A DNA stretch of 64,000 nt, from assembly GCF_016097555.1 (NCBI RefSeq), contig NC_054706.1, positions 79,624,353 through 79,688,352 on the forward strand, read 5' to 3'. The position numbers and the translations under genes were made by a program. This document shows positions 45,389 to 56,329 of this stretch, in pieces. The notes under the pieces are model-generated. The model ran no database searches and was not told the origin of the DNA. It was given only the letters and a program-made list of their open reading frames with translations. Every line of letters starts with the position of its first letter. The stretch's first letter is position 1. Origin of the DNA: Gigantopelta aegis. Taxonomy: Eukaryota; Mollusca; Gastropoda; Neomphalida; Peltospiridae.

Positions 45389-45428
<40 letters not shown>

Positions 45429-45432
45429 GTTG
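45239..45432. repeat. (ACT)n-rich triplet array
   Basis: Imperfect ACT/ATT/GTT/GCT triplets over about 190 bp, open in all six frames (poly-Leu, poly-Ser and poly-Val readings are artefacts). Confidence 0.95.
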
Positions 45433-45742
45433 CTGCTATTAATACTATTACTGCAATAAACAACCATCACTCACCCCCCAACCCCCCAACAAACCCAACA
45501 AAAAAAACCCACCCAACAAAAAACAAAAACCATTACAAAAAACCCCTCAAATCAAAGAGCACCACTACCACCACCACCCCGAATATAATAATAATAATAA
45601 AATAAATAATATAAAAGCACCAAACAACAACAAAAAAACCTCACGAACAAACAACACACTATCAACAACAAAAGCAACATAACACACATCAAAAACAAAT
45701 ATGACGGTGACAAATAATAATGTTGAAAATGTCTGTACTTAC

Positions 45743-45803
45743 CAGTGCATTCACAAAATACACAGACAGTTACGATAATTGCACCTCTTATCATCGCGTT
45801 CAT
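45743..45803 (-). CDS. Signal-peptide exon, possible first exon for copy B
   Basis: 20 codons plus one base: MNAMIRGAIIVTVCVFCECT, a Met-rich start, one Arg and a hydrophobic core, ending in a strong phase-1 donor G/GTAAGT. Phase and strand fit the orphan exon 2 of copy B (40947) across an intron of about 4.8 kb. The sequence is not related to the gene A signal exon. No TATA box was seen upstream. It could equally belong to another gene whose later exons were not recognised. Confidence 0.42.
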
Positions 45804-46312
45804 TGTGCCAACTTGAAGAAAGACTTCTGGTTCACTCGTTTATCAGTTTGTCGTCACGAGGTTGCACAGTCCTGCGAAATACGACTTAGTTCCCTGACGC
45901 TTGTAGAGCATAACGCACGTTCTCAGCATATGAATCACTGAGTTTCCGCTCACCCCGTAGAAAAGGTGTACGGCGGGAAATAATTGCACACCCGCAAACT
46001 TGTATTTTGTAAAGATTAAGATTTAATAAAACATATAAAGCTTAAGTTTCTTCTTTTGGGCACCACACCTTTGGTCCCTGGGTATTCAGAATGACTGATG
46101 TGTTTCTCTATGTGTCAAGGAAGATTCCCACAAAATGTGCCTGGATTTGGTGAATTAGCTTTGGAGAAGTTAAATAAATTGCAGTTAAAATTATATCTCT
46201 CTATAATGTTTGATAACTTTTGTAAAATTCACCCCCAACGCAGGGATCCAACATTCATATTATTAACAAATTAGATAAACCATCTGTTGACCTTTACATA
46301 TATGAAGACGGT

Positions 46313-46319
<7 letters not shown>

Positions 46320-46370
<51 letters not shown>
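46320..46370. repeat. (GT)n(TA)n microsatellite
   Basis: GT units (46,312-46,338) run into TA units up to the left end of the Tc1-like element. Confidence 0.9.
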
Positions 46371-46373
<3 letters not shown>

Positions 46374-47179
46374 CACACAATGAAAACGCAAAACAGATAT
46401 TTTTCAATATTTTGTTGTGATTAATGAAAAATATATTTATTGGACTTAAAATAACAATTTATGAAAGGAAGCCATTGATTGGTACTTTTGTCTGGGTTTT
46501 AATCCTGGTTTTGTTCTCGTAACACATACAATAACAGAAACACACAAAATGGTGTGAAATGCGTTCACTACATGCTCAGTCATGCTGCATGCAATGCACG
46601 TGAAATGCCAGTATGTGGACACATAAAAGTCACGTAACGGTGTCATATTCCTCGTCACATTAAAAATGCCAGGACTCTGAGAAGAACAAAGGGAGCGAGC
46701 GTTGGGCATGGTTCAAGGGGGGACTTCGCAAAGCCAAGTTGCTAGGACCTTCAGAGTCCATCCATCAACTATTGGACGACTTGCGGAACATCATCAACAG
46801 ACTGGGAGTGTCCGTTATCGACCTCGACCTGGTCAACGTCCCGTTACGACCCCACGCCAAGATCGGCAGATTCGACGACACCACCTCCGTGACCGGTTCA
46901 GAACTGCCACGATGACAGCAAGCAACACGATAGGACGTTATGGAAGGCCTATCCATCCGTCGACTCAGAACGGCTGGACTCAGATGCAGACGCCCGTACA
47001 ACGGTAACATCATGACACCGCGACATCGTGCTGCGAGACTACAGTTTGCTCTCCAGAATGGTAATCATCCACCATCTTCCTCTCATCAACTGTTATTTTA
47101 AGTCCAATAAATATATTTTTCATTAATCACAATAAAATATTGAAAAATATCTGTTTTGCGTTTTCATTGTGTGTCTGTA
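46370..47179 (+). mobile_element. Internally deleted Tc1-like transposon with ~90-bp inverted repeats
   Basis: Left arm GACACACAATGAAAACGCAA then AACAGATATTTTTCAATATT, continuing to TTGGACTTAAAATAACA; the right arm is its almost perfect reverse complement (47090-47175). Flanked by TA-rich DNA. At 0.8 kb it is half the usual length; only the N-terminal part of the transposase remains. Confidence 0.85.
46668..47075 (+). pseudogene. Tc1-like transposase N-terminus, truncated
   Basis: Starts MPGL, followed by an in-frame TGA. Then EEQRERALGMVQGGTSQSQV and RTFRVHPSTIGRLAEHH (first helix-turn-helix), VTTPRQDRQIRRHH and a second HTH region. The frame shifts near 46,960 and continues as a CRRPYNGN-type stretch before the sequence jumps to the right terminal repeat. 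The DDE domain is deleted, so it cannot act on its own. Confidence 0.75.
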
Positions 47180-47346
47180 TATATATAATTAATGTTTTTA
47201 ATTTAAAAACAAAAAATGTCCCCCAGGCCCTTTGTTTTTCCGCGTGCCAAGAAAGATTCCAACAAAATTTGTTTTGGAGAAGAAGTTGAAGGAATTATGT
47301 TTGCAGTTAGAAGATTATATCGGTCATAATATATTGCAATATTTAA

Positions 47347-47692
47347 AGGGACCTTCCCGAGTTTGCTGCATTGTAAGATGTTTCCGACTAATAAAATATT
47401 TCTACGATTAAACTTACATATTAAATATATTTTCTTGTTTTGAATATCAGTTTTTGTATATTCAATGTGTTTCGGGTAGTCGTAATATTTGTAAGAAGCC
47501 CAAACTGGGTTTTGTCTTTAGGAAAAAAAATTCAAATTTAACCTAGTACAAATATTAGAACGACCAGAAACACTTTTAATATACAGCCACTAATAATTTA
47601 TGCAGAAAAATATGTTTGATATGTAATTAGTCGTCAAAAAGTCTGTTAGTCAATAACATCTGAAACATTGCAGCAAACTCAGGAATGTCCCT
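47347..47692. mobile_element. TTAA-flanked foldback MITE, family 1, copy 2
   Basis: TTAA at 47343-47346 and 47693-47696. Termini AGGGACCTTCCCGAGTTTGC and, reversed, AGGGACATTCCTGAGTTTGC. Aligns with 21124-21514 over its full length; somewhat shorter in the centre. Confidence 0.82.
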
Positions 47693-47812
47693 TTAAAGGG
47701 ACAGACCCTAGTTTGAATCCGTGAATATTTAACACTAAGTTTAGTTAATCTACAAACCTGTAACACATTTGGATAAAGTTACAATGGAGTGAATAATATT
47801 TTCTTGCATGAG

Positions 47813-47906
47813 TTTTTTTTTTTTTTTTTTTTTTGACACGAGTCTCAAGAAAATCAATCCTTGGAACGAGCTACAACGTCCAAAAAAAAAAAAAAAAAAA
47901 AAAAAC
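47813..47906. repeat. Poly-T and poly-A tracts
   Basis: 22 T at about 47,813-47,834 and about 23 A at about 47,882-47,904, enclosing 47 bp; they could pair as a hairpin. Confidence 0.85.
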
Positions 47907-48674
47907 CATTCACAAAAGGACGAGTGCCAGAAATATTTTCTACTTCAATTATTCTTATAATTTTAGTGTAATTATTATAAAAGGCATTGCATTTTATTTT
48001 TGTATCGTGACGTCATTCCTCTCAGCTGATATATGTTACATGACTAAAAGGAATGCGTACAGCGTTATATATTATCATGAAACCATGCTTCCTATTGACC
48101 CGATAACCCCTACCTAATAATTCGAAGTGTTATCATGTCACTAGGAAATGAGTTGTGCGCGTGACGGAGGTTTGCTAAATTTTCAGGTAGGTCGTTTCCT
48201 CATTTTGCAAACATCCATTTACAGCAATAATTGTTGAACTGCATAAATAAATATAACATTTACACTTCCTGTAACGTCAAATTACCTCTTAATTTCAATT
48301 CTTCCTTATTCGGAACTAGCCAGCGTTTTGAATTAAACATTTTGAAACAAAAAAGCAAGTAGCTTCCTGCAAAGAATATTTACATTGGAACAGCGTCTGA
48401 CGTCACATTGACTAGCAGCCAGTGATGTAGGGCTTCTTCAGGTCACACGTACACCTGAGTTTATTTTCACCGAAAAAGGCACAAACATTGTATAATCAAA
48501 GTATTTTATCTAAAATTTGGAAACACAAAACGTTTAGGCTTTCGGGAACCTGCTATTGTCCTATTCCCGGTAATACTTTCTACACACTAAAACTAATAGT
48601 TTCTATACCGCTTTTGGCTGAAACATATTACAAAAATATAACTTCAAAAGGGTTGCATGATAAAAAAAAAAATT

Positions 48675-48793
48675 CAGGTTACTACACTTTGATATCGTGG
48701 TTATTTGGCGAGGTTCGATAACGCTGAAGCTCGCCTGTTACACCGTTATCTAAACCTCGCCAAATAACCACGATATAAAAACGTAGTAACCTG
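48675..48793. mobile_element. Foldback hairpin element with ~45-bp arms
   Basis: Starts CAGGTTACTAC and ends GTAGTAACCTG. The arms contain GATATCGTGGTTATTTGGCG and AGGTT on the left and the reverse complement on the right, loop about 25 bp. Only a few mismatches, so young. Confidence 0.85.
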
Positions 48794-48867
48794 ATATTCT
48801 ATATTTACATGACGTCAAGTACTACCGTTGATTATGGAATGGCGTAGTGAGCAGGTAGCAACGGCTG

Positions 48868-49402
48868 CCTACCTCCTAAACGACGAGACCAATTCACCAA
48901 TGAAATCAGTGGGAGATCTTGAAAATCCATTTAGGGGGGCTCCATTGACATGAGGCGGAATGCCAATGGAAATTTGGAAAGTTTTGGAGGGGATCGTAAA
49001 AAAAATGAAAATTAATATATAATAAAATTATAACTGTCGCAATATTTAGTGGGGAGGGGCGGGCATGTGACAGACAGATTTTTCTAGCACGGCTTTCTGA
49101 AACTAGACACATTAGTCAGTGATTTTGAAATGGTGAAATACCCTCCAAAAAATTGACTAAAACTCGACTCCATAGCTGTTATTACTCAGACGTACATTCG
49201 GGGTTTTTTAAAAAGAAGAGAAATGCATTTTGTGATATTAAAAACACCAGGATGACCAAAAACACTTCGAATTTACGGAAAAAGATATTCTTGTTCAATC
49301 AGCCAGTATAATTTGCCAGAAAGTCGTGCTAGAAAAACCGTCTAGCATACGTACCATGCGCCCATTTCATTGGGCAATTGGTCTCGTCGCTTAGGAGGTA
49401 GA
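48868..49402. mobile_element. Inverted-repeat MITE (CCTACCTCCTAA termini)
   Basis: Left CCTACCTCCTAAACGACGAG then ACCAATTCACCAATGAAAT; right, reversed, CTACCTCCTAAGCGACGAGA then CCAATTGCCCAATGAAAT. Arms of about 42 bp, length 535 bp. Non-coding. Confidence 0.75.
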
Positions 49403-49982
49403 AACCTGCCCTACGTTTCTTAACGCAGGCGTTCGCGAAACGTTGTGTCGTTAGCGTTAAGAAACGGACTGTTCGCCACGAGCAAACCGAACGTTAGCTA
49501 ACGTCATTGAAAAATGGCTGCCAAACTGTTTGCTTTTGGCTTTTCACACAAAACTGTTAAAAATGCTTAGTATATCCACTTAGGAACTAATTAGTTGTGC
49601 TCTGAACAAATTAAAATGCGTATTTCATTGGAATTAAAAAAAAAAAAAAGTCATTATATCGACTATTGATAAATGTTTTGTTGATAACATTTTCCCTGTT
49701 TTGTTACGGTTTTGTTTCGTGCATTAAATTCTATAAAGAAGCATTTTTGTTTTTGAAAGGTACTACTAATTTCAAGATCGTATTTGTACTGTCAGCGAAC
49801 AATTTGACAATAATTGATTTTCTTGAGACTCGTGTCAGAAAAGCAATCTATAAAAGGACTCGTGCCAAAAGCTATTAATCTAAACAATGAAATGTAAATA
49901 AAGTATTATTTCTCTTATCAAAAACGGCTCTAATAGTAAAAAATATGCCTTAATGTTTAAAAGCTAGGCTATGTCCCTTTAA

Positions 49983-50836
49983 AACCCAGTCTTCTTGCTT
50001 TTAAATTTCCCTTGGGCTGATGATTTACCATTTATATATTTTTCGGCGGTATGTTTTGTTTGGTTTGTGACGGTGCCCAACTGAATTCAACCTAATCGTA
50101 CTTAACATTTAAGATAGGTACCCATCCATGGTGCCGCTGGAAAGAGCTTGCACCGTAGTACAGCACTTAATAAAGTTAGTGTAATATTAGGTTCTTTGAA
50201 CATGGTATGTATCAAGAAACGTGACAGACATTAAATAGCCCGAGTACTCTGCCGTCAAATATTCCCGCTCAACAATAACCCTATATTTGACGCTAAATAC
50301 CATAATATTGATCAGTTTCGATTTCGCCGATAACAAATATTTCACATATTAACCACCAATGCACACATTACAGGAAGACACTCGAAATCAGACCCCATTT
50401 CAATAATGTTCCAGTTAAATAGTAGATGCTGCGGTTATTACAGACACTGCATTGGATTGTTACTATAAAATCACGATAGCATTTTAAAAACACAGCAACA
50501 TTGAATGTTTATTTACTACTTATAATGAATCCAAAAACAATTGTGGTGTAATAATCAGTACATTAAGTGAATACTAGTATTTTAGGCCTTTAAAAAATTC
50601 AATGTTTCTTGGAACGTAACCAACAAATTTAAGCAGGGTAGGTTGGTTATATATATTATTATTATTATCTTATCTTATCTTATCTTATTATTTTTAGAGA
50701 AATACATCTGTTAACAGTTAAACTATATCAATGCATGCAATCGTCACTGTTTCATAGAGAAACGTATTACAATCTACCACACTTGTAGCTCTATTGCAAC
50801 GAGTTTCTTGTCTGGAAACTGCTTTGTGAATATTTA
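49983..50836. other. Gene-free stretch
   Basis: Contains a reverse relative of the dispersed repeat at 6140-6335 (AGCCCGAGTACTCTGCCGTC at about 50,238) and a (TTATC)n run near 50,670-50,690. No supported exon. Confidence 0.45.
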
Positions 50837-51110
50837 AAGGTGCAGACCCTAGTTTAAACCCGAGAAAATGGACGCTAAGTTTGGTTAATCTACAAGCCTA
50901 TAGCATATTTGGATAAAGTTATAATAGAGTGAATCAAGAGTCTGTGACATTGAAATGGGGGTAAATACCACCAAATGTAGACTAGAGCTCGTCTCCATAG
51001 CCCCGAGTCAGGCCACTGGTATCCAGAGACGGGACTCGGATAGACATGCTCGAAACCTTCGTGGTATATGAGCATGAAAAAACTCTCAAATCAAGTCAAG
51101 TCGTCTCCAT
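50837..51110. mobile_element. Left-end fragment of TTAA element family 3
   Basis: Begins after TTAA (50833-50836) with AGGTGCAGACCCTAGTTTAA and follows the left end of 47697-49978 through GGATAAAGTTATAATAGAGT. The right end was not found. Confidence 0.55.
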
Positions 51111-51154
51111 AAAACCATTACTTCTCAGAGGTACAAAGTTTGTTTTAAAGTAAA

Positions 51155-51220
51155 AATTTTTTTATTTAACGACGCCACTAGAGCACATTGGTTTTTTTAT
51201 TTTTTATCTTATCATCTATA
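51155..51220 (-). repeat. SINE tail fragment
   Basis: TTTATTTAACGACGCCACTA then GAGCACATTGG, the reversed 3' end of the SINE subtype seen at 26345. Confidence 0.6.
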
Positions 51221-51730
51221 TGGGTAAACATAGTGCAATTAAAGGTGGTCTTAGACATTCTGTTCATGTCACGGGTAGGCCAAATTCGTTATTTTCTTGG
51301 CTTTGTCGTTGGAGCGATTCGATTCGTCATTTGGTAAGTTTCAAAAACATTATTTGACGTGTATTTATTTTTAAACCATTAAACACAATATTAATTATAA
51401 ATATATTTTGTTTATGTTTTGAAGGTTTTTGTAATGCACCTTTAACCGCACTGAGAACAATGGCGGGATATGTGTGAGTTTTGTAGTGTTAGACAAGGTG
51501 ATCACCGATGACCAACAAAAGGTAACAGTTTGCCTGGTGAAGTCTTAGTATACATTAGGGCTAGACCAGCTTAAATAGGTGAAGTCCATGGGCGGACAGG
51601 CACCTGTCCTGAATATGACAAGAACAAGTTATGACTCGCACCAAGGTCAAGATTGCATAAAATAATGGACCATTTTATATTGTAGTGTTGTACAGTTTCA
51701 ATTAGTCCTGCAAACAAGGGCCACCTAAAT

Positions 51731-51761
<31 letters not shown>

Positions 51762-52080
51762 GGGGGGGTTACAGATACCGGCATGGTAACATTAATTCAC
51801 ATGGCTAGACTTATTCATTATGGTGTGGGGATCATAAGACCAACTGATGACACGTTCAAATATGTGTGCGTTTCATATGGCGGCCATTTTTCCATATACA
51901 ACAGAAACTTTAACACCGGCTTTCTGTTTTGTCTTTTGGTGAGTAATAATAATAAGATGTACAACATACTTTGGAATATTTGAACATTTTGTTGCTATCC
52001 CTTGCCATTCTTATTGAATTCATGTAGTAGTCCAGATTAAAAGACATCTAAGTTTGGCATTTTTTCTTGTCAGCCAATCA
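51221..52080. other. Gene-free stretch
   Basis: Contains a GT run followed by a G run (51,730-51,768). No supported exon. Confidence 0.4.
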
Positions 52081-52081
52081 T

Positions 52082-52290
52082 TGTTCCACGACTGGTATAT
52101 CAAAGGTTGTGGTTTGTACTGTCCTATCTGTAGGAAGTGCATATAAAGGATCCCTTGCTGCTAATGGAAAATGTAGCAATAGTCTTCTGGAGGCTTGTGA
52201 GTAAACATAACCAAATGTTTGACATCAAGTAACCGCTTGTTAATAAATTAATGTGTTCTACTGGTGTCTCTGAACAAAACAAACGATGTC
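52082..52290 (+). repeat. 5'-truncated SINE
   Basis: TTCCACGACTGGTATATCAA, CTGTCCTATCTGTAGGAAGT, GGATCCCTTGCTGCTAATGG, tail AATGTGTTCTACTGGTGTCT and AAACAAAACAAACG. Matches the body of the 55165-55490 SINE with the second tail subtype. Confidence 0.7.
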
Positions 52291-53115
52291 GATGTGTCAT
52301 CTCTTGCTGATATACAGATCGCCATTTCAGCCACGAATATAGTTCCATTGAAAGAGAGCCCCGTTTCTTTATTTTATTTCGTTGGAATCAGAAATGATTG
52401 ATCGTTAGGTTATGCAATACTGAAAGGGGATCCAACTCCCATAATGATGGTGCGAATAGACACGGTTGTTTCTGCATTTGGAACTGAATGCCATATCTTG
52501 TAGTAAGTTACAACGTCACTTTCTTCTTCTAAGGCATAAAGGTAGACATCGTTGGGGTTTTTTCTGGTTTAATCGCTCCATAGGCTAATGTTTTATGCTC
52601 GACAATGTAAAAACAGTAGTGAAATGCTTTATTTTTATTGGCTTATATTTCCGTGGTTTTAATAAATTGCACATTACGTTCGGTACTTAAATTCGTTGAT
52701 CCAAAAGGTTGTATCATAAGTTCGTTTTAAGGATATACATATATTATATTTTTGTCCTTTTCTTAAATTCGTTGACTATCCATAGGTATCGTCTCCATAT
52801 GGCGATGGTCCGAGTTCTGAAAAATAAAAACTATTTAATTTTAAAAGTACAATATCGAGTTTATTTTCATTAGCTAATCATTCCCACTGAATTTCTAATC
52901 ATCTCATGCTATTCCTCAATGTCCTTTGACCAAAGTCGCCAATCTACACCACACAAAAATGAATTATTCGCTATGACTACTTTAAGACAGAACCCCCCGC
53001 TCACACCACTTAGGCTACTCTTACTAACTAGCAGCAATGTTTGGTTGTTTTTGTTGTTTGTTTGCCTGGGGGTGGGGGGTGGGGCGGTTGGAGGGGGTTA
53101 GGTGGTTGTTTTTTG

Positions 53116-53147
<32 letters not shown>

Positions 53148-53400
53148 GTTGTCGTTTTCGTCTTCTTCTTTTTGTTTTGTTTGCTTTTGTTTTCGCTTTT
53201 TTGTTAATATATACATTTCCAGAGAAAACAGGCGTTATATATATATATATATATATATGAAGAGACCCATGAGTCTAGTTTATGGTATAAATCCTTCTTT
53301 GCATTAATATATTTAATTTATAATAGATTCTGACTTTTGAATTATTCAGCTATGCACGGTTAGCATGCTTTAAATATATTTATCCAATAAAACGTGAGAA
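52291..53400. other. Gene-free stretch with simple repeats
   Basis: Contains (GT)n at about 53,116-53,142 and (AT)n at about 53,237-53,258. The frames crossing them are repeat artefacts. Confidence 0.45.
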
Positions 53401-53403
53401 AAC

Positions 53404-53735
53404 TGAATGAATGAATGTTTAACGACACCCCAGGACAAAAATACAAATCGGATCTTGGGTCTCAAACAAAATATGTGAATATGACTATTTACATTAAAAG
53501 TAAAACAATTTATTTAATTACATTAAAAAAAAATCCTAACAGTGTAAAGTGCTTTGCGAAAAAAATACAATACAATATAAAAACGAAGGTACTTACAATT
53601 TAGTAATTTGTGTAGTTGAGCGATTACAGTGTAAACATTATATAATTATGTAAAACAGTATAAAGAGCTTTGGAAAAAAGTACAACACAATATGAAAATG
53701 AAGGCAAGTATAATTTAAAATTCTGAATAGAAATC
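53404..53735 (-). mobile_element. 3' end fragment of the same LINE family
   Basis: Minus strand ends in GGGGTGTCGTTAAACATTC and an (ATTC)n tail, like the LINE at 9917-12130, and shares its 3' UTR words (ACTGT…TTTACATAATTATA, CTTTATACTGTTTTACAT). Only the 3' UTR remains, partly duplicated. Confidence 0.7.
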
Positions 53736-53741
53736 AAAATG

Positions 53742-53742
53742 T

Positions 53743-53793
<51 letters not shown>
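53742..53793. repeat. (TA)n microsatellite
   Basis: About 26 TA units. Confidence 0.95.
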
Positions 53794-53795
<2 letters not shown>

Positions 53796-53989
53796 TCCGT
53801 AATGGCCAAAAGCCTAAAGTGAAACACACATGGTAACGGAGATCCATCACAGTGGCCCACCGCGGAGTCGAACCCACCTTGATGTGATCCTCACCTCACC
53901 ACACGTCCAAACCTAAGGACACCGTGTTTCAAAAGAAACTAAACGCTTTAATAAAACATTTTAAATGTAAAATTTTAACTGTATACCAA

Positions 53990-54316
53990 ATTCAGAATGG
54001 ACTACTTACAAATATTAGGACGATCAGACACGTATTCATATATTCCGGCAACTGTGGGGGAGGGAGGCAAACTGGAGGGGCCAGTTACAAATCCCTATTT
54101 AGATTGCCTTTCAACTGGAGGGTTAGCCCTTCCAGCTAGAGAGCAGTGTCTCCCCTTCCCCCCCCCCCAGCCCCCCCACCCCCGCTTTCGACGCCTGTGA
54201 CATTACAGACTGATGTTCTAAACATGAAAATATATTTAATATGTAATACTAGTCGTAGAACAGTTTATTAGTTGCAAACATCTTACAATGCAGCAAATTC
54301 ACGATAGTCCCTTTAA
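53990..54316. mobile_element. Interrupted copy of TTAA MITE family 1
   Basis: The right part (about 54,205-54,312) matches the right arm of 47347-47692 and ends AGTCCCT before TTAA (54313-54316). The left fragment ACAAATATTAGGACGATCAG is at about 54,008. A GC-rich stretch with CCCCCC runs (about 54,050-54,200) separates them. Confidence 0.55.
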
Positions 54317-54537
54317 CTCTTACTCCGTTTTCCTTTTAGCCAAAAAACTATTTTCAATATGTGGTTGGGTTATTTGTGGGTCTTTTGTGTGTTTTCGGTT
54401 TTTGGTGTAACATTTATTGGAAATAAAAGCTACCGAATGTCATCTCCTCATATTTTACTACAACTTAAAACATGTTTTTTGGAGGTCTGGTTTTAACTTT
54501 ATTATAATGTTAATTTTTAAATTATTGGTATTACCAG

Positions 54538-54655
54538 TGGCAGATCCAGGATTTGTTTAATAGAAGGGGCCCAAAAGCCGCTGTCGTTTTTGAAAATAGA
54601 ATTTAAAGGACGGGATAAGTTTGCTTGGGCCCCCGCCTGAATCCGCCGCTGATTA
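54538..54655. mobile_element. Short inverted-repeat element (hAT-like MITE)
   Basis: Ends CAGTGGCAGATCCAGGATTT and, reversed, CAGCGGCGGATTCAGGCGGG; 118 bp. Same terminal type as 556-741. Confidence 0.6.
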
Positions 54656-54675
54656 CTATTACCATTACTAGTACA

Positions 54676-54679
54676 ATTA

Positions 54680-54715
<36 letters not shown>
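54676..54715. repeat. (TTA)n microsatellite
   Basis: About 12 TTA units just beyond the donor of the gene C exon. Confidence 0.9.
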
Positions 54716-54717
<2 letters not shown>

Positions 54718-54741
54718 AATGAAGATGTATTAGCATGATAC

Positions 54742-54942
54742 CTGGGAATGCTTGGTAGCACCTAGGAATTGGATACATTTTGCAACAATGTAAGGTTAAA
54801 CTTCTTTGAATCGGCCTCCATTTCCCGTCGACACATTCAACATCATAGCAGTTTTTTACAGTGGTATCCCCTGTTGTACACTTTGTCGTTGTCGAAGGGA
54901 GAGTTGGTGGTGGTATTGTGGTCGTAGGATGAGATAGCAGTC
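54742..54942 (-). CDS. Gene C exon: Pro/Thr linker and six-Cys module (third paralogue)
   Basis: 201 bp, acceptor CTTTTTCCAG, donor CCCAG/GTATCA, phase 1 at both ends, as in genes A and B. Linker LLSHPTTTIPPPTLPSTTT; module TKCTTGDTTVKNC, then VECVDGKW, LTLHCCKM, PRCYQAFPG. Cys spacing is C-x9-C-x4-C-x15-CC-x7-C-x3-FPG; outside the Cys, Trp and FPG positions it is well diverged from gene A, so this is an old paralogue. The exon itself is intact. The likely first exon at 58866-58920 carries a stop, so expression as a secreted protein is doubtful unless another signal exon is used. Confidence 0.6.
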
Positions 54943-54989
54943 CTGGAAAAAGAAAAGGAAACAAAGAAGCAAAACAACAACAGCAACAA

Positions 54990-54993
54990 CAAC

Positions 54994-55043
<50 letters not shown>
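54990..55043. repeat. (AAT)n microsatellite
   Basis: About 18 AAT units, upstream of the gene C module exon on the coding strand. Confidence 0.95.
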
Positions 55044-55046
<3 letters not shown>

Positions 55047-55164
55047 CAAATCCTCTCAAAACAAACAACAGCAAACAAACAAACACAGAACCCGAGTACA
55101 TGACACTGACACGGATGAAACTACAGTCCACAATAAGGGTTTTGGAGCTGGGTTTGGAGGTTGT

Positions 55165-55490
55165 GTTTAGGAAGGAAATGTTTTATTTAACGACACGCTC
55201 AACACATTTTATTTACGCTTATATAGAGTCGGAACATATGGCTAAGGACCACACAAATATTGCGAGAGAAAACCCGCTGTCGCCACTTTCGTGGGCTAGT
55301 CTTTTCGTTTAGCAGCAATTTATCTTTTATATGCACCATCCCACAGACAGGATAGCATAAACCACGGCCTTTGATATACCAGTCGTGGTGCACTGGCTGG
55401 AGCGAGAAATAGCCCAATGGGCCCACCGACGGGGATTGATCCCAGATTGACCGCGCATCAAGCGAACGCTTTACCACTGGGCACATAATT
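55165..55490 (-). repeat. Full-length SINE, subtype 1
   Basis: Minus strand from head GCCCAGTGGTAAAGCGTTCG through GATCAATCCCCGTCGGTGGG and CACGACTGGTATATCAAAGG to the tail GTGTCGTTAAATAAAACATT. tRNA-like A and B boxes in the head. Length about 325 bp. Confidence 0.85.
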
Positions 55491-55547
55491 CGAATGCACA
55501 AAAACAAAACTCATCTTCAAGCATACATGCATACATACATATAAATA

Positions 55548-55650
55548 CAGTCGTTATGTATGGGGGAATTTCCTGGTAACTCTCTATTCCTGAAAAAAAA
55601 ACAATTCTGGAATGGAGCTTTACCAGGATATCCCCCATACATAACGACTG
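55548..55650. mobile_element. Foldback hairpin element, 103 bp
   Basis: CAGTCGTTATGTATGGGGGA … TCCCCCATACATAACGACTG with TTTCCTGGTAA/TTACCAGGATA also pairing. Arms of about 32 bp are nearly perfect. Possible TA or TATA target site at the ends. Confidence 0.88.
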
Positions 55651-55954
55651 TATGTTGATATGTCATATTATTGTACAATTTGGTGCTACCCAAGAGCAAA
55701 TTAAATATTTTTAGGGTCAAAATGCAAAAAGTGCATTAGTGTTCGTATAAGTATATTAACCAAAATAAGCATTGGGGCCAACTGAATTTCGACTTCAAAT
55801 TCAAAATGTCCGCCAAAATCCAAATTGGCGGCTATTGTAGATTGATTTGACTTGTAATTGTAACACAATGTATACTTGGCGTCTAGTCATGGTTTTGTTT
55901 TGGCGGTCAAGGAAGTAATTTATAAACATATTATTATTATTAGAAGGAATGAAA

Positions 55955-56322
55955 GAAAGAAATGTTTTATTTAACGACGCACTCAACACATTTTATTTAC
56001 AGTTATATGGCGTCAAACATGGTTAAGGACCACACAGATTTTGAGAGGAAACCCGCTGTCGCCACTGCATGGGCTACTCTTCCGATTAGCAGCAAGGGAT
56101 ATTTTATTTGCGCTTCCCATAGGCAGGATAGCACAAACCATGGCCTTTGTTGAACCAGTTATGGATCACTGGTCGGTGCAAGTGGTTTACACCTACCCAC
56201 TGAGCCTTGCGGAGCAGTCACTCAGGGTTTGGAGTCGATATCTGGATTAAAAACCCCATGCCTCGACTGGGATCCGAACCCAGTACCTACCAGCCTGTAG
56301 ACCGATGGCCTGCCACGATATT
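55955..56322 (-). repeat. Full-length SINE, subtype 2
   Basis: Minus strand: head TCGTGGCAGGCCATCGGTCT, B-box region GGGTTCGGATCCCAGTCGAG, body ending AACCATGTTTGACGCCATAT and tail GCGTCGTTAAATAAAACATT. Head shared with 42205-42368, tail shared with all subtypes here. Confidence 0.88.
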
Positions 56323-56329
56323 ATTAGAA

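Larger units (their letters stand above)
47697..49978. mobile_element. Larger TTAA-flanked element (family 3) with nested inserts
   Basis: TTAA at 47693-47696 (shared with the previous MITE) and 49979-49982. Left terminus AGGGACAGACCCTAGTTTGA; right, reversed, AGGGACATAGCCTAGCTTTT. Inner inverted pieces GACACGAGTCTCAAGAAAAT (47,836) and its reverse complement (about 49,817) support one element. It contains a poly-T and a poly-A run, a hairpin (48675-48793) and a MITE (48868-49402). A related left end starts at 50837. No transposase frame was seen. Confidence 0.55.

Noticed and set aside
45189-45470. Poly-Ser, poly-Val and poly-Leu frames
   Set aside because: Triplet repeat read in different frames.
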